The notes beneath the pieces are model-generated. The model saw only the letters and a list, made by a program, of their open reading frames with translations, did not search any database and had not been told where the DNA came from. A stretch of DNA of 64,000 bases, from NCBI RefSeq assembly GCF_028728065.1, contig NZ_CP117811.1, positions 1,798,001 through 1,862,000 of the forward strand. The letters run 5' to 3'. The position numbers and the translations under genes are program-made. Positions 1 to 9,230 of the stretch are shown here, one piece after another. This DNA comes from Lentisphaera profundi (GTDB taxonomy: Bacteria > Verrucomicrobiota > Lentisphaeria > Lentisphaerales > Lentisphaeraceae). The first letter of the stretch is position 1; each line of letters begins with the position of its first letter.

Positions 1-1235
1 CTAAGAACTAAATACCTTTGATGGATAAGATCATCCTGTACAGGCTTGTACCTAATATCTTTTACTTTTTCATTGTTCAAGCTAATGCCATTACCTTGAA
101 CCATCTTACGAGCTTCGCCCGAAGATTTACATAAAGTACTTGCAGTCAATAAGGATAACACACCCTCTACTTCATCCAAAGAACTAAAACTAGGGGCTTC
201 CGTTGCCTTATGCAATGCTTCCATTGTCACTGCATCAACTTCACGAATATCTTCTCGACCAAAAAGTGCGTCCGCAGCAAAAATAGCTTTTTCAACTTCA
301 GGTTCACCATGAATCATCGCGGTCATTTCCCAAGCTAATGTCTTTTGCGCTTTACGCAAATGAGGCTCTTCTGCAACTGATTTCTCAAGCTCTTCTACCA
401 CATCTTGAGACAAGAACGTAAAGAACTTAATAAAGTGCATCACATCAGCATCTGCCACATTGAACCAATATTGATAAAAATCATAGGGACAAGTTTGCTT
501 AGGATCTAACCAAATAGAGCCCCCGGCAGTCTTACCAAATTTAGTACCATCAGATTTCATAATGAGCGGAACCGTCAAACAAAAAGCTCGACTATCAGTT
601 GAACGGCGAATTAAATCCATTCCCGAGGTCATATTGCCCCACTGATCACTGCCACCAATCTGCAGGGTACAATTATGCTCACGATTTAAGTGCAAGAAGT
701 CATAGGCCTGTAAAACCATGTAACTAAACTCAGTATACGACAGACCCGCATCTTTACTCTTTAAGCGCGAAGAAACTGAGTCTCTATTCATCATCACATT
801 AACCGAAAAGTTTTTACCTATATCGCGTAAATACTCAATGATATTGATTTTCGAGATCCAATCATAATTATTAACCAAAGTTGCTGTGTCACTACTAAAA
901 TCAATAATTTGCTTAAGCTGCGACTTAATACAGTCAACATTATGGGCTATATCATCTGAACTTAAAAGGTTGCGCTCCTGACTTTTGCCACTAGGATCAC
1001 CAATCATGCCAGTTGCTCCACCTGCTAAAGGCAAAACACTGTGACCATAATTCTGAAAACGTCGTAAAGTAATCAAAGGAACTAGGTGGCCTATATGTAG
1101 ACTGTCCGCAGTTGGATCAAATCCACAGTACACACTAACCTTAGCATCCGTAAGATATGAACGGAGTTCATCTTGACCTGATTCTTGGAAAATAAGTCCA
1201 CGCCACTTAAGCTCGTCGTATATATTATCAGCCAT
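1..1235 (-). CDS. tyrS: Tyrosyl-tRNA synthetase, 3' end outside window
   Basis: Charges tRNA-Tyr with tyrosine in the cytoplasm. I translated the open frame from the ATG at 1235: 411 codons are visible with no stop, so only a handful of residues are missing at the left edge (bacterial TyrRS is about 420 aa). The class I signature HIGH is at residues 47-50 in a typical context (GFDPTADSLHIGHL), and the KMSKS-type loop appears as KFGKT near residue 232, the form usual in bacterial TyrRS. The C-terminal part resembles the S4-like tRNA-binding domain. The gene begins 2 bp after the asd stop, so fabI-asd-tyrS is probably one transcript. Confidence 0.95.
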   Translation of the reverse strand, partial: MADNIYDELKWRGLIFQESGQDELRSYLTDAKVSVYCGFDPTADSLHIGHLVPLITLRRFQNYGHSVLPLAGGATGMIGDPSGKSQERNLLSSDDIAHNVDCIKSQLKQIIDFSSDTATLVNNYDWISKINIIEYLRDIGKNFSVNVMMNRDSVSSRLKSKDAGLSYTEFSYMVLQAYDFLHLNREHNCTLQIGGSDQWGNMTSGMDLIRRSTDSRAFCLTVPLIMKSDGTKFGKTAGGSIWLDPKQTCPYDFYQYWFNVADADVMHFIKFFTFLSQDVVEELEKSVAEEPHLRKAQKTLAWEMTAMIHGEPEVEKAIFAADALFGREDIREVDAVTMEALHKATEAPSFSSLDEVEGVLSLLTASTLCKSSGEARKMVQGNGISLNNEKVKDIRYKPVQDDLIHQRYLVL

Positions 1236-1237
1236 TC

Positions 1238-2239
1238 TTAGTTCTCTAAAAGAAGCTCAGCAATTTGCACTGCATTTAAAGCTGCCCCTTTACGTACTTG
1301 ATCGCCAACTAACCATAACTCTAAGCCATTATCGATAGTAACATCACGACGTAAACGACCAACATAAACAGGATCTTTTCCAGACACATCTAAAGGAGTT
1401 GCCCAAAGGTTCTCATCGCGGTTCTCAAAAACCTCTACACCTGGAGAATCTTTTAAAACTTCATAAGCTTCTTCTATTGTGTAAGGATTATTAAACTCAA
1501 TATTTAAACTTTCAGAGTGCGCACGCATAATAGGAACGCGTATACAAGTAGCTGTCACTTTTGAATCTTCATGAAAGATTTTACTCGTTTCATTCATCAT
1601 CTTTAACTCTTCTTCTACATAGCCATTTTCTTGCATCGGAGAATTATGTGGGAACAAATTAAAAGCGTAAGGCTGATCAATCACTGTATTAGTAAACTCT
1701 TCACCTTTAAGTTTCGCTGCTGTTTCTTGCTCAAGTTCTTGCATCGCCAAGGCACCTGCACCTGAAGCGGCCTGATACGTCGAGCATACAGTTCTTTTCA
1801 CACCAAACTTTTTATGAAGAGGCCACAGTGCCAAAACCATAAGAATTGTTGAGCAATTTGGATTTGCAATAATACCTTTATTCCATTTGATATCTTCTGG
1901 ATTAATCTCTGGAACGACTAAAGGAACTTCTGGATCCATTCTATAATGTGACGTATTGTCAACGACTATAGCACCTGCTTTTACTGCTGAAGGAGCAAAC
2001 TCTTTTGACAAAGATCCACCTGCTGAAGCAAGAACAATATCCACACCTTCAAAACTGTCATGCGTCAATTCTTCTACAGTTAATTCTTCACCACGAAAAG
2101 TGATTTTCTTACCTGCAGAACGCGCTGAAGCAAGTAACTTAAGAGAATTAAGCGGGAACTCACGCTCAGCCAGTAAATCTAAAAGCTCGGCACCAACTGC
2201 ACCAGTGGCACCCATAATGGCTACATTAGGTTTTTTCAT
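1238..2239 (-). CDS. asd: Aspartate-semialdehyde dehydrogenase
   Basis: Reduces L-aspartyl phosphate to aspartate semialdehyde with NADPH, the branch point to lysine/diaminopimelate, threonine and methionine. At 333 aa it is normal length. The N-terminal Rossmann motif is GATGAVGAEL at residues 10-19, the catalytic cysteine is C129 in NPNCST, and the substrate-binding RVPIMRAHSES motif is present near residue 235. It sits 2 bp downstream of fabI and 2 bp upstream of tyrS, implying co-transcription and coupled translation. Diaminopimelate supply fits the peptidoglycan genes elsewhere in the window. Confidence 0.97.
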   Translation of the reverse strand: MKKPNVAIMGATGAVGAELLDLLAEREFPLNSLKLLASARSAGKKITFRGEELTVEELTHDSFEGVDIVLASAGGSLSKEFAPSAVKAGAIVVDNTSHYRMDPEVPLVVPEINPEDIKWNKGIIANPNCSTILMVLALWPLHKKFGVKRTVCSTYQAASGAGALAMQELEQETAAKLKGEEFTNTVIDQPYAFNLFPHNSPMQENGYVEEELKMMNETSKIFHEDSKVTATCIRVPIMRAHSESLNIEFNNPYTIEEAYEVLKDSPGVEVFENRDENLWATPLDVSGKDPVYVGRLRRDVTIDNGLELWLVGDQVRKGAALNAVQIAELLLEN

Positions 2240-2241
2240 GA

Positions 2242-3042
2242 TTATTTTTCCAAGTTGTAGGCTTCCATTGGGCCTACACCCACATTGCTAAAACCGCAAT
2301 CAACATGAAGAACTTCAGACGTGATACCACGACTTAAATCTGAACAAAGGAACATTGCCGCATCGCCAATCTCATCAACCGTATTAACTCGACGCAATGG
2401 GGAGATTTTCTCCTGAATCGTTAACATACGAGTAAAACCTGAAATACCGCGTGCCGCTAAAGTATTAACTGGGCCAGCAGAAATAGCATTAACACGTACA
2501 CCCTTAGGTCCAAGATCGTTTGCGAGGTAACGAGTACTACACTCAAGACCAGCTTTCGCTACGCCCATAACATTATAGTTTGTACAGATTTTTTCTGCAC
2601 CGAGATATGTTAAGCAAACAATACTCGCATTTGCACTTAGGTAAGGCTGAGCAGCTTTAGAGACTGCTACTAATGAGAAAGAACTTACTTCTCCCGCCAT
2701 TGCATAGCCTTCACGACTCGTATCAATAAAATCACCTTCAAGCTCAGATTTATTTGCAAAAGCTAGGCAGTGCACAACAAAATCAATTTCACCGTGTTTT
2801 TCGCCCAGTGTCGTGAAAGTAGAATCAATCGTAGCTTGATTAGTCACATCACACTCGAGTAAATCGACATCATTAATATCGAATTTCTTGAAGAGTTTTT
2901 CAATTCCATCTTTCATGCGATCATTCATGTAAGTCAAAGTGACATCAGCACCTTGATTTCTAAGGGATTCGAAAATACCCCATGCGATTGATCTATGATT
3001 TGCTACTCCAAGGATGATACCTTTTTTGCCTTTCATTAACAT
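2242..3042 (-). CDS. fabI: Enoyl-[acyl-carrier-protein] reductase (NADH), FabI type
   Basis: Last reduction step of type II fatty-acid elongation. With the start at 3042 the protein is 266 aa (E. coli FabI is 262) and the catalytic pair falls at Y156 and K163, the same numbers as in E. coli, inside NYNVMGVAKAG. The nucleotide-binding segment GVANHRSIAWG is at residues 12-22. The frame stays open upstream to an ATG at 3099, but the extra 19 residues match nothing in the family, while a GGAG lies about 8 bases before the ATG at 3042; I therefore prefer the shorter form. It appears to be the first gene of the fabI-asd-tyrS unit. Confidence 0.95.
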   Translation of the reverse strand: MLMKGKKGIILGVANHRSIAWGIFESLRNQGADVTLTYMNDRMKDGIEKLFKKFDINDVDLLECDVTNQATIDSTFTTLGEKHGEIDFVVHCLAFANKSELEGDFIDTSREGYAMAGEVSSFSLVAVSKAAQPYLSANASIVCLTYLGAEKICTNYNVMGVAKAGLECSTRYLANDLGPKGVRVNAISAGPVNTLAARGISGFTRMLTIQEKISPLRRVNTVDEIGDAAMFLCSDLSRGITSEVLHVDCGFSNVGVGPMEAYNLEK

Positions 3043-3200
3043 GGCTAAACTCCGTAAGTTGTTGGGATTATTTATAAATAAACTCGCAGATAATAGCACA
3101 ATTCAGAATAAAAAAAAGAAAAAAAAATCTTTTTCTCCCGATCATCATCCTAAAATCTTGATATGTATTGGAATGTAGTAAAAATTTATTGATTAAATAC

Positions 3201-3467
3201 TTATTTTTTCAGGTGATCATTACAGCATTGACGCACTTCTTCTTTTAACTTTTCTTTGAAGCACTCATCAAGTTTATGACCCGAATTATCGTCTACATCA
3301 GCAAACTTACTTTCAGCCTCTTGGAATTTTGAAGCATCGCGCTGATATTTCCCGCAGCATACGCAGGCTTTAATATGTAAGCTTATCCACCAACGTTTTA
3401 AGGGATGCATTGTATGCAACTTTTGATCAGCCATTTTTCGAGCTACCTGTTTACAAGTGAAAATCAT
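3201..3467 (-). CDS. Small zinc-binding protein, candidate anti-sigma factor
   Basis: An 88-aa soluble protein with an H-x3-C-x2-C motif (HIKACVCC, about residues 31-38), the pattern used by zinc-dependent anti-sigma domains. It also has a late Cys pair near residues 81-82. It starts inside the last codons of the upstream ECF sigma gene (ATGA-type overlap at 3464-3467), the arrangement typical of sigma/anti-sigma pairs. No membrane segment is visible, so it would act in the cytoplasm. The role is inferred from the motif and the coupling; sequence similarity alone is weak. Confidence 0.7.
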   Translation of the reverse strand: MIFTCKQVARKMADQKLHTMHPLKRWWISLHIKACVCCGKYQRDASKFQEAESKFADVDDNSGHKLDECFKEKLKEEVRQCCNDHLKK

Positions 3468-4021
3468 TTGTAGGTCTCACCCCAGTTTTTATTTAAACAG
3501 AGCTTCATTGATTTTCTAACCCTATGAGTAATCACCCATAAATTAGCTTGGCTGATTTCAAATTGATCACAAATCGTCTTTGTATCCACATTATCAATTT
3601 CTTTCATCATATAAATCGCTCGTAAGGGGTCTTTTACTTTTTCTAAACATGATCTAAAGATCTGCCAAAACTCATCTTTCTCAAATGATTGCAAGGGATC
3701 AAAGTCCCAATCCACTACTTTCCGAGAAAAAATCCCCATTGTTTTAAATACTCTACTATCAACTTCGGGAAAAGAATCCAAGTCAATCTCTTTAAGATCT
3801 CGTTTAATGCTATCAAGAATCTTATACTTCATTATTCCACGTAGCCAAAATTTAATAGGCACCCTGCCATCATACTTTTCTATTGACTTTACTGCGGACA
3901 AAAAAGTTTCTTGTAGTACATCTTCTGATTTATGAACATCATTTAATCTGGAATAAGCAAAGCCAAACAAATAGTCAGAATATTCCTCTACCCAAAACTC
4001 TGGATCACGCTCATTACTCAT
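3464..4021 (-). CDS. ECF-type RNA polymerase sigma factor
   Basis: A 185-aa sigma-70 family protein of the extracytoplasmic-function type. Region 2 is visible at about residues 11-80: YLFGFAYSRLNDVHKSEDVLQE is matched in part by the sequence there, followed by a region rich in basic and aromatic residues (FWLRGIMKYK). Region 4 with a helix-turn-helix lies at about residues 125-175 (DTKTICDQFEISQANLWV). It follows the kinase gene by 19 bp and overlaps the small zinc-binding gene, so kinase, sigma factor and anti-sigma candidate form a probable signalling operon. Confidence 0.85.
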   Translation of the reverse strand: MSNERDPEFWVEEYSDYLFGFAYSRLNDVHKSEDVLQETFLSAVKSIEKYDGRVPIKFWLRGIMKYKILDSIKRDLKEIDLDSFPEVDSRVFKTMGIFSRKVVDWDFDPLQSFEKDEFWQIFRSCLEKVKDPLRAIYMMKEIDNVDTKTICDQFEISQANLWVITHRVRKSMKLCLNKNWGETYK

Positions 4022-4040
4022 AGGGTCACGCCTAGATCCA

Positions 4041-5297
4041 TCATCTATAATACTGGATTAAAAGCAAGAGTATAATAACAATTGTTAAAACGGTGAAAAC
4101 TGAAATCAAAACCAAAACAATACTTTTTTGATTGCGGTAAATAAATTGAGAAAAATGACGATTCAGACCAGCGCTTTTATCCGCATCCGGAATATACCCT
4201 GCCATATAAACTTCGACATCTCTCATCAAATCTCCGACTTTCTGATAACGCTCAACCAACTTCTCATCCAAAGATTTCATGCATATGGCAGCCAAGGATC
4301 GCGGTACTTTACTATCTGGCAAATGTACCAAACGCACACAATCAGGATTATTCCCAACAGCTTCTTCATTAAACAACAAGGGATGCTTAATTTTCTCATT
4401 CAACTTTCGGCGCAAGACCGCCGTAGTCGTTTTCCCATTTGCTGGAGCTCGTAAGGTTAGAATTTTATATAAAATCCCTCCTAATGCATAAATATCACTA
4501 CGTGTACCCACTAAATCAGAATTACCTATGGCTTGTTCTGGAGACATAAATGCAGGTGTTCCGATAACCTTCTCTTTTTCAGAATCTATTATGAAATCTA
4601 TATCTTCATCAATATCAACCATTTCCAACTCCGATATATCTTCCATCCCACGCCGCAATCTAGCTAAACCCCAATCCGTTACCTGAACATCACCAAGATA
4701 TCCAACTAAAATATTATCGGGCTTCAAATCCAAATGAACCACACCCTTGGCATGGGCATAGGAAACAGCTTCGCATACTCTGCGGTATATCTTCATCAAA
4801 CTAGGAAGAGGAAAACGTTCTATCATCGAAATATCCCCCATGCGAATCCCTTCTAATATCCCATCTAAAGTCACGCCCTGAACCAACTTCATGACATAAT
4901 AAATTTCGTCATTCTCAGTCATACCTAGTTCGTACAAGGGAATGATATGAGGATGCTGTAATTGCCCTGTGATTTTCGCCTCTTTTAAAAAATATCTCAA
5001 GGCTATTTCACTGGCTTTATCGGATCGGATAAATTTAATTGCCACACGTCGCCGAACATTTTTGTCATAAGCAGCTATAACTCTGCCCGCACCACCCTCA
5101 CCTAAAACCAAGCCCAATTCATATCGCTCAGAAAAATTTGATGCAATACTAAAACCTGAATCTTGCTCAGAATCATTCGCTTCGCGAAGCTTCGCAAGCA
5201 ATTCTTCAGGCAATTGTGTTGCCATACTCTGGTTTTTCACTGTTTCTTCTTGCGTCATCCACATATCCACATCTATAATAATCCTCAGATTATACAT
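4041..5297 (-). CDS. Membrane-anchored Ser/Thr protein kinase
   Basis: A 418-aa Hanks-type kinase. The glycine loop LGEGGAGRV is near residue 64, the ATP lysine is in VAIKFI, the catalytic loop reads HLDLKPDN and the metal loop reads DWG instead of DFG. The Arg before the catalytic Asp is replaced by Leu, so this is a non-RD kinase. A single strongly hydrophobic segment sits at the extreme C terminus (about residues 392-415) with only a few residues after it, so there is no extracellular sensor domain. The start is uncertain: an ATG at 5297 lacks a ribosome-binding site, and a GTG or ATG around 5264-5270 lies behind a GAGG. It lies upstream of the ECF sigma gene in the same direction. Confidence 0.9.
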   Translation of the reverse strand: MYNLRIIIDVDMWMTQEETVKNQSMATQLPEELLAKLREANDSEQDSGFSIASNFSERYELGLVLGEGGAGRVIAAYDKNVRRRVAIKFIRSDKASEIALRYFLKEAKITGQLQHPHIIPLYELGMTENDEIYYVMKLVQGVTLDGILEGIRMGDISMIERFPLPSLMKIYRRVCEAVSYAHAKGVVHLDLKPDNILVGYLGDVQVTDWGLARLRRGMEDISELEMVDIDEDIDFIIDSEKEKVIGTPAFMSPEQAIGNSDLVGTRSDIYALGGILYKILTLRAPANGKTTTAVLRRKLNEKIKHPLLFNEEAVGNNPDCVRLVHLPDSKVPRSLAAICMKSLDEKLVERYQKVGDLMRDVEVYMAGYIPDADKSAGLNRHFSQFIYRNQKSIVLVLISVFTVLTIVIILLLLIQYYR

Positions 5298-5388
5298 AAG
5301 TAGTGCAAGACATGCAAGAACTCATTTTTTAATTTTCACTTAAGGCTCTATTTATTTTCTATATTTAATTTAAAATCAACCTGGAATC

Positions 5389-5937
5389 ATGAATAAACTT
5401 AATATCACCGTCTACTGCGCGTCTAGCCCTAATATTCACCAAGATTACTTCGATAGCACAAAAGAGCTTGGCGAATTGCTCTCTCTAATCCCTTGTACAG
5501 TGTCTTACGGAGGAGGCGCAAGTGGATTAATGGGCGCCTTAGCTGACAGCATGATTCACCATGGAGGCGAAATAAGAGGTTTCATCCCGCAATTTATGAT
5601 TGAGCGAGAATGGCAACACCTCGGCGTACCCACCATGCATATCGTTAAAACCATGCATGAACGCAAAGAAAAATTACTGGAAAACTGTGATGTTGCAATC
5701 GCTCTCGCGGGCGGTTGCGGAACGCTAGAAGAGTTTATGGAAGCCTTAACATGGAAACAACTTGAGCTCTTCAAGGGAAAACTTATGATCTTAAATACAA
5801 AATCATATTACAATCCTTTACTAGAACTTCTAAACGGAGCAATCCATGAAAATTTCATGGCCGCCGACTCTGCTGAAATGTGGGAAGTCCACCAAAATCC
5901 ACAAAGTATTTTAGACTCAATTCTCAGTAAAAAATAA
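5389..5937 (+). CDS. LOG-family protein (lysine decarboxylase-like fold, TIGR00730)
   Basis: A 182-aa Rossmann-fold protein of the family whose characterised members hydrolyse nucleoside 5'-monophosphates to ribose phosphate and base (cytokinin-activating LOG enzymes). The opening TVYCASSP and the segment YGGGASGLMG are typical. The family motif PGGxGTxxE reads AGGCGTLEE near residue 106, so the first proline is alanine while the catalytic-loop Arg/Glu context (MHERKEKL, GTLEEF) is kept. It is divergent from the kinase gene and starts a run of plus-strand genes. The substrate cannot be told from sequence. Confidence 0.85.
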   Translation: MNKLNITVYCASSPNIHQDYFDSTKELGELLSLIPCTVSYGGGASGLMGALADSMIHHGGEIRGFIPQFMIEREWQHLGVPTMHIVKTMHERKEKLLENCDVAIALAGGCGTLEEFMEALTWKQLELFKGKLMILNTKSYYNPLLELLNGAIHENFMAADSAEMWEVHQNPQSILDSILSKK

Positions 5938-6014
5938 GCTCTCATTAGTATTGAATCTTAATGAACTCCGCTTACTTTGTGAGCCATTTGATCTGAACTC
6001 CCAGGATATTCACC

Positions 6015-6692
6015 ATGAATAAAAAATACTCTTTCATCATTATCATATTTTTAGCAACCATAATCTCAGTATTAATAGCCCTGTCTTCCATGGGGTTTAT
6101 CATTAAAAAAACTATCAATCAGGTTACTCACAACATAACCGGCACCGATGTGGAACTCTCAAAATCAAGTTTCAGTCTTTTGACGGGAAAAGCCACTATG
6201 CAAAAGCTACTCATTGCCAACCCAAAGGGATCAAGCACTCCCCTAGCAATGATCATGACTTCTGCAAAAATGAAAATAAATCCGATGTCTATAACTAAGG
6301 ACACCGTTATTATCGAAAACTTAGAGACCGATAATTTAGAAATTTTCTGGATTGGAAAAGAAGGTAAAAACTTTCGCGAAATCGAAGCCCACATCATAAA
6401 GTTCGCCACTAGAGAACGTGCAATTATTGAAGATATAACAAGCCGCGGACTTGAGGATGAGCATAAATATTTTGCGCTCCAACAAATGACTTTAACAAAT
6501 ACTAAAGTCCATTACTATCAGGATTCAAAAAAAATAAACGAAATCATCATACCCGAAATCACCTTAAGCAACATTGGCGACACAAAAATAGGCGCATCAT
6601 TTGTTGATCTAATGGAAAAATCTTTTAAAGAAATTATTGTCTCATGTGAAAAACATGTAAACGCGCATATAATTTCAACGAATAAAAAATAA
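6015..6692 (+). CDS. AsmA-like membrane-anchored protein
   Basis: A 225-aa protein with one N-terminal membrane segment (about residues 5-30) and an otherwise extracytoplasmic body. The stretch around residues 43-110 (GTDVELSKSSFSLLTGKATM, then NPKGSS, then a DTVIIENLE segment) resembles the N-terminal repeat of AsmA-type proteins in which a short strand-rich module follows a membrane anchor. It is far shorter than classical AsmA or TamB, so it is either a single-module relative or a truncated descendant. A ribosome-binding AGGA precedes the ATG. Function unknown; an envelope role is inferred only from the anchor and the family resemblance. Confidence 0.6.
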   Translation: MNKKYSFIIIIFLATIISVLIALSSMGFIIKKTINQVTHNITGTDVELSKSSFSLLTGKATMQKLLIANPKGSSTPLAMIMTSAKMKINPMSITKDTVIIENLETDNLEIFWIGKEGKNFREIEAHIIKFATRERAIIEDITSRGLEDEHKYFALQQMTLTNTKVHYYQDSKKINEIIIPEITLSNIGDTKIGASFVDLMEKSFKEIIVSCEKHVNAHIISTNKK

Positions 6693-6733
6693 CCCTATAC
6701 CTTAAAACACCACCATTTACCTTAGGATAAAAC

Positions 6734-7507
6734 ATGAAACTTAATCTCCAGCGACCTATCGTTTTTTTTGATTTGGAAACCACAGGGCTTAACCCCACTG
6801 AAGACCGCATTATTGAAGTCTGCTGCATCAAGATTCATCCCGATGGTAAACGAGATATCAAAACCCGTCGCGTCAATCCTGAAAAGCCCATTTCAAGTGA
6901 AGCATCTGAAATCACTGGCATTACTGATGATGACGTAAAAGACGAGCCCACTTTCAAACAAATGGCTAAGGGCATCTATAACTTTTTTGAAGGTTGTGAT
7001 ATCTCTGGTTATAATATTTTGCGTTTTGACCTCCGTGTTTTAACTGAAGAATTTAAACGCGCTGGAATAAAATTTGACGCTTCTGCTCACAAACTTGTGG
7101 ATGTACAAAGAATCTTTCATAAAAAGGAGCCCCGCACTCTGGAAGCCGCTTTGCGTTTCTATTGCAAAAAGGACCTGGAAGGCGCACACGCTGCAGAAAA
7201 TGATGTAATCGCAACAATCGACGTCTTAGAAGGACAACTAGACATGTATGACGACATCGAAAATGACATTGCTCTATTAGCTGAGTACTGTAAAGATGAA
7301 CGTTGGATCGACATGAATGGTCGCCTCCACTGGAAAGGTGAAGATGCCTCTATCGGCTTTGGTAAAAACCAAGGTAAATTACTCAAAGATTTAGTAAAAA
7401 CTGATCGTGGCTACTTAGATTGGATCCTGCGAGGAGAATTCCCCGAAGACACCAAGAGCATCATTAAAAATGCCATCGAAAAAGGCATATATCCCTCAAA
7501 AGAATAA
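6734..7507 (+). CDS. DnaQ-like 3'-5' exonuclease (DEDDh)
   Basis: A 257-aa exonuclease of the DNA polymerase III epsilon superfamily. ExoI motif FFDLETTGL is near residue 11, ExoII lies around NILRFDLRVL, and ExoIII reads HAAENDVIAT, giving the DEDDh set. The C-terminal third (after about residue 190) carries a module containing GFGKNQGKLL, which recurs in bacterial exonucleases of this subgroup and is not the polymerase-binding tail of replicative epsilon. An AGGA ribosome-binding site lies 6 bases before the ATG. A repair or RNA-processing role is more likely than replicative proofreading, but this is inference. Confidence 0.88.
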   Translation: MKLNLQRPIVFFDLETTGLNPTEDRIIEVCCIKIHPDGKRDIKTRRVNPEKPISSEASEITGITDDDVKDEPTFKQMAKGIYNFFEGCDISGYNILRFDLRVLTEEFKRAGIKFDASAHKLVDVQRIFHKKEPRTLEAALRFYCKKDLEGAHAAENDVIATIDVLEGQLDMYDDIENDIALLAEYCKDERWIDMNGRLHWKGEDASIGFGKNQGKLLKDLVKTDRGYLDWILRGEFPEDTKSIIKNAIEKGIYPSKE

Positions 7508-7530
7508 CGCAAAGTTAAGTAATAAATATC

Positions 7531-9198
7531 ATGAAAAAATATTCCGCTATCCCCGAAATTGGCATCACAAATAGAACTTGGCCAGATACTCCCATTACAC
7601 AAGCCCCAAGATGGTGCGCCGTTGACTTGCGCGACGGAAATCAAGCACTTCCTGACCCTTTAACCCTCGAGCAGAAAAAAACCTACTTTGATATCCTTGT
7701 CAAAATTGGCTTCAAAGAAATTGAAATTGGCTTCCCCTCGGCGTCTAAAGATGATTATGACTTCTGCCGTCATTTGATCGAAAACAAACTCATCCCAGAT
7801 GATGTTATGATTTCAGTACTCGTCCCTGCTCGCCCCGACTTGGTAAGTAAAACTATGTACGCCTTGCGTGACGTGCCTAAAGCAACAGTTCATTTTTATG
7901 TAGCGACTAGTGACCTTCACCGCGAACATGTCTTGGGAAAATCACGACAAGATGTTTTTGAAATGTGTACGGCAACAGTCCAAGCTATTAAAGAAGAAGC
8001 CAGCAAACTTAACCCTAGTAAGTTTTACTTAGAATTTTCTCCTGAAGAGTTCACAGATACTGACCTAGATTTTGCTGTAGAGATCTGTGATCACGTCATT
8101 AATGAATGGCAACCTGCGGAAGGCGAACAAGTCATCCTCAACCTTCCTGCCACCGTAGAGCGTCGTCCGCCGACTCATTACGCAGACATGATTGAGCTCT
8201 TTCAACGCAAACTCAAATCCACCCAAGCTATCATATCTCTCCACGCTCATAACGACATGGGATGTGCCGTCGCTTCTTCACAATTGGCTATCCAAGCAGG
8301 AGCTCATCGCGTAGAAGGCACTCTCTTTGGTCAAGGCGAACGCTCTGGCAATGTTGATTTGATAACACTGGTCTTGAACTTGCAGTACCTCGGCGTTGAT
8401 ACGGGATTAGATTTCTCTGATTTGATGAATATCACCGAGACTATTTCTCAACTTACGAACATGCCTCCACATGAGCGTCACCCCTATGTGGGTTCATTAG
8501 TTTTCTCTGCGTTTTCTGGATCGCACCAAGATGCCATTCATAAATCCACTCTCAAAAAAGATGCACTCATGGAAACTTTTGGCCGTTGGAAAATCCCTTA
8601 TTTACACATCGACCCCGCCGATATCGGTAGAGAATTCGAAAACCTTATTCGCATTAATAGCCAATCAGGAAAAGGTGGAATTGCTCATATAATTGAAAAA
8701 GAGCACAACATAAAATTGCCTCGCTTTGTACAAATTGACTTTGCTAAACGTGTCCAGGCTTATGCCGAAGCCGTAAGTCGTGAAGTCTCTACACAAGAAG
8801 TTTGGAGAGTTTTTGAAGAAGCCTATATCAATCCTAAAAATGCTAATTTAAGCTTGAGTAATTACTGGCCCTACCCGGATGAAAAGCATCCAGAGATTAT
8901 CAATGCAAAAATCGAAGTCCTTTTCAAAGGTAAAAAAGTCACTCTCGAAGCAAGAGATAATGGCCCCATCTCAGCTTTTGTAGCTGCACTCAAACAACTT
9001 GAGATCCCTAGCTTCACTCTAGAGCATTTTGGTGAAGACTCGATTGGCGACTCAGCTCAGGCAGAAGCCGTTTCCTGTATTTCGATTAAGAATATTACAG
9101 ATGAAAATGTTTTCATTGGTTTTGGATATCATTCTAATATCAATCAAGCTGCTGTTCGTGCTATTGTTGCTGCGGTTAACAACCTACTCAATCAGTAA
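7531..9198 (+). CDS. leuA: 2-isopropylmalate synthase (long LeuA2 form)
   Basis: Condenses acetyl-CoA with 2-oxoisovalerate in the first committed step of leucine synthesis. At 555 aa it belongs to the longer actinobacterial/PVC-type subfamily. The HMGL-like TIM barrel starts with WCAVDLRDGNQAL (about residues 28-40), containing the catalytic Arg-Asp, and the metal-binding HAHND is near residue 237. The C-terminal regulatory domain (about residues 430-555) is present, so leucine feedback is plausible. It forms a run with the exonuclease gene upstream and the epimerase-family gene downstream. Other leucine genes are not in the window; ilvD lies 18 kb away. Confidence 0.95.
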   Translation: MKKYSAIPEIGITNRTWPDTPITQAPRWCAVDLRDGNQALPDPLTLEQKKTYFDILVKIGFKEIEIGFPSASKDDYDFCRHLIENKLIPDDVMISVLVPARPDLVSKTMYALRDVPKATVHFYVATSDLHREHVLGKSRQDVFEMCTATVQAIKEEASKLNPSKFYLEFSPEEFTDTDLDFAVEICDHVINEWQPAEGEQVILNLPATVERRPPTHYADMIELFQRKLKSTQAIISLHAHNDMGCAVASSQLAIQAGAHRVEGTLFGQGERSGNVDLITLVLNLQYLGVDTGLDFSDLMNITETISQLTNMPPHERHPYVGSLVFSAFSGSHQDAIHKSTLKKDALMETFGRWKIPYLHIDPADIGREFENLIRINSQSGKGGIAHIIEKEHNIKLPRFVQIDFAKRVQAYAEAVSREVSTQEVWRVFEEAYINPKNANLSLSNYWPYPDEKHPEIINAKIEVLFKGKKVTLEARDNGPISAFVAALKQLEIPSFTLEHFGEDSIGDSAQAEAVSCISIKNITDENVFIGFGYHSNINQAAVRAIVAAVNNLLNQ

Positions 9199-9202
9199 TT
9201 GA

Positions 9203-9219
9203 GCCCCGTCCTCCGGGGC
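9203..9219 (+). promoter_or_regulatory. GC hairpin in front of the 9231 gene
   Basis: GCCCCG at 9203-9208 pairs with CGGGGC at 9214-9219 across a 5-base loop. The 3' side merges into the purine-rich GGGGCGGGA just before the ATG at 9231, so the hairpin can hide the likely ribosome-binding site. There is no U-run, so it is not a typical terminator. Confidence 0.45.
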
Positions 9220-9230
9220 GGGATCTAACT

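Noticed and set aside
1956-2291. Plus-strand open frame of 111 codons across asd and fabI
   Set aside because: Antisense to two well-conserved genes, with no recognisable protein features.
3043-3099. Longer N terminus for FabI from the ATG at 3099
   Set aside because: The extra 19 residues match nothing in the family, and the ATG at 3042 has a ribosome-binding site and restores E. coli-like numbering of Y156 and K163.
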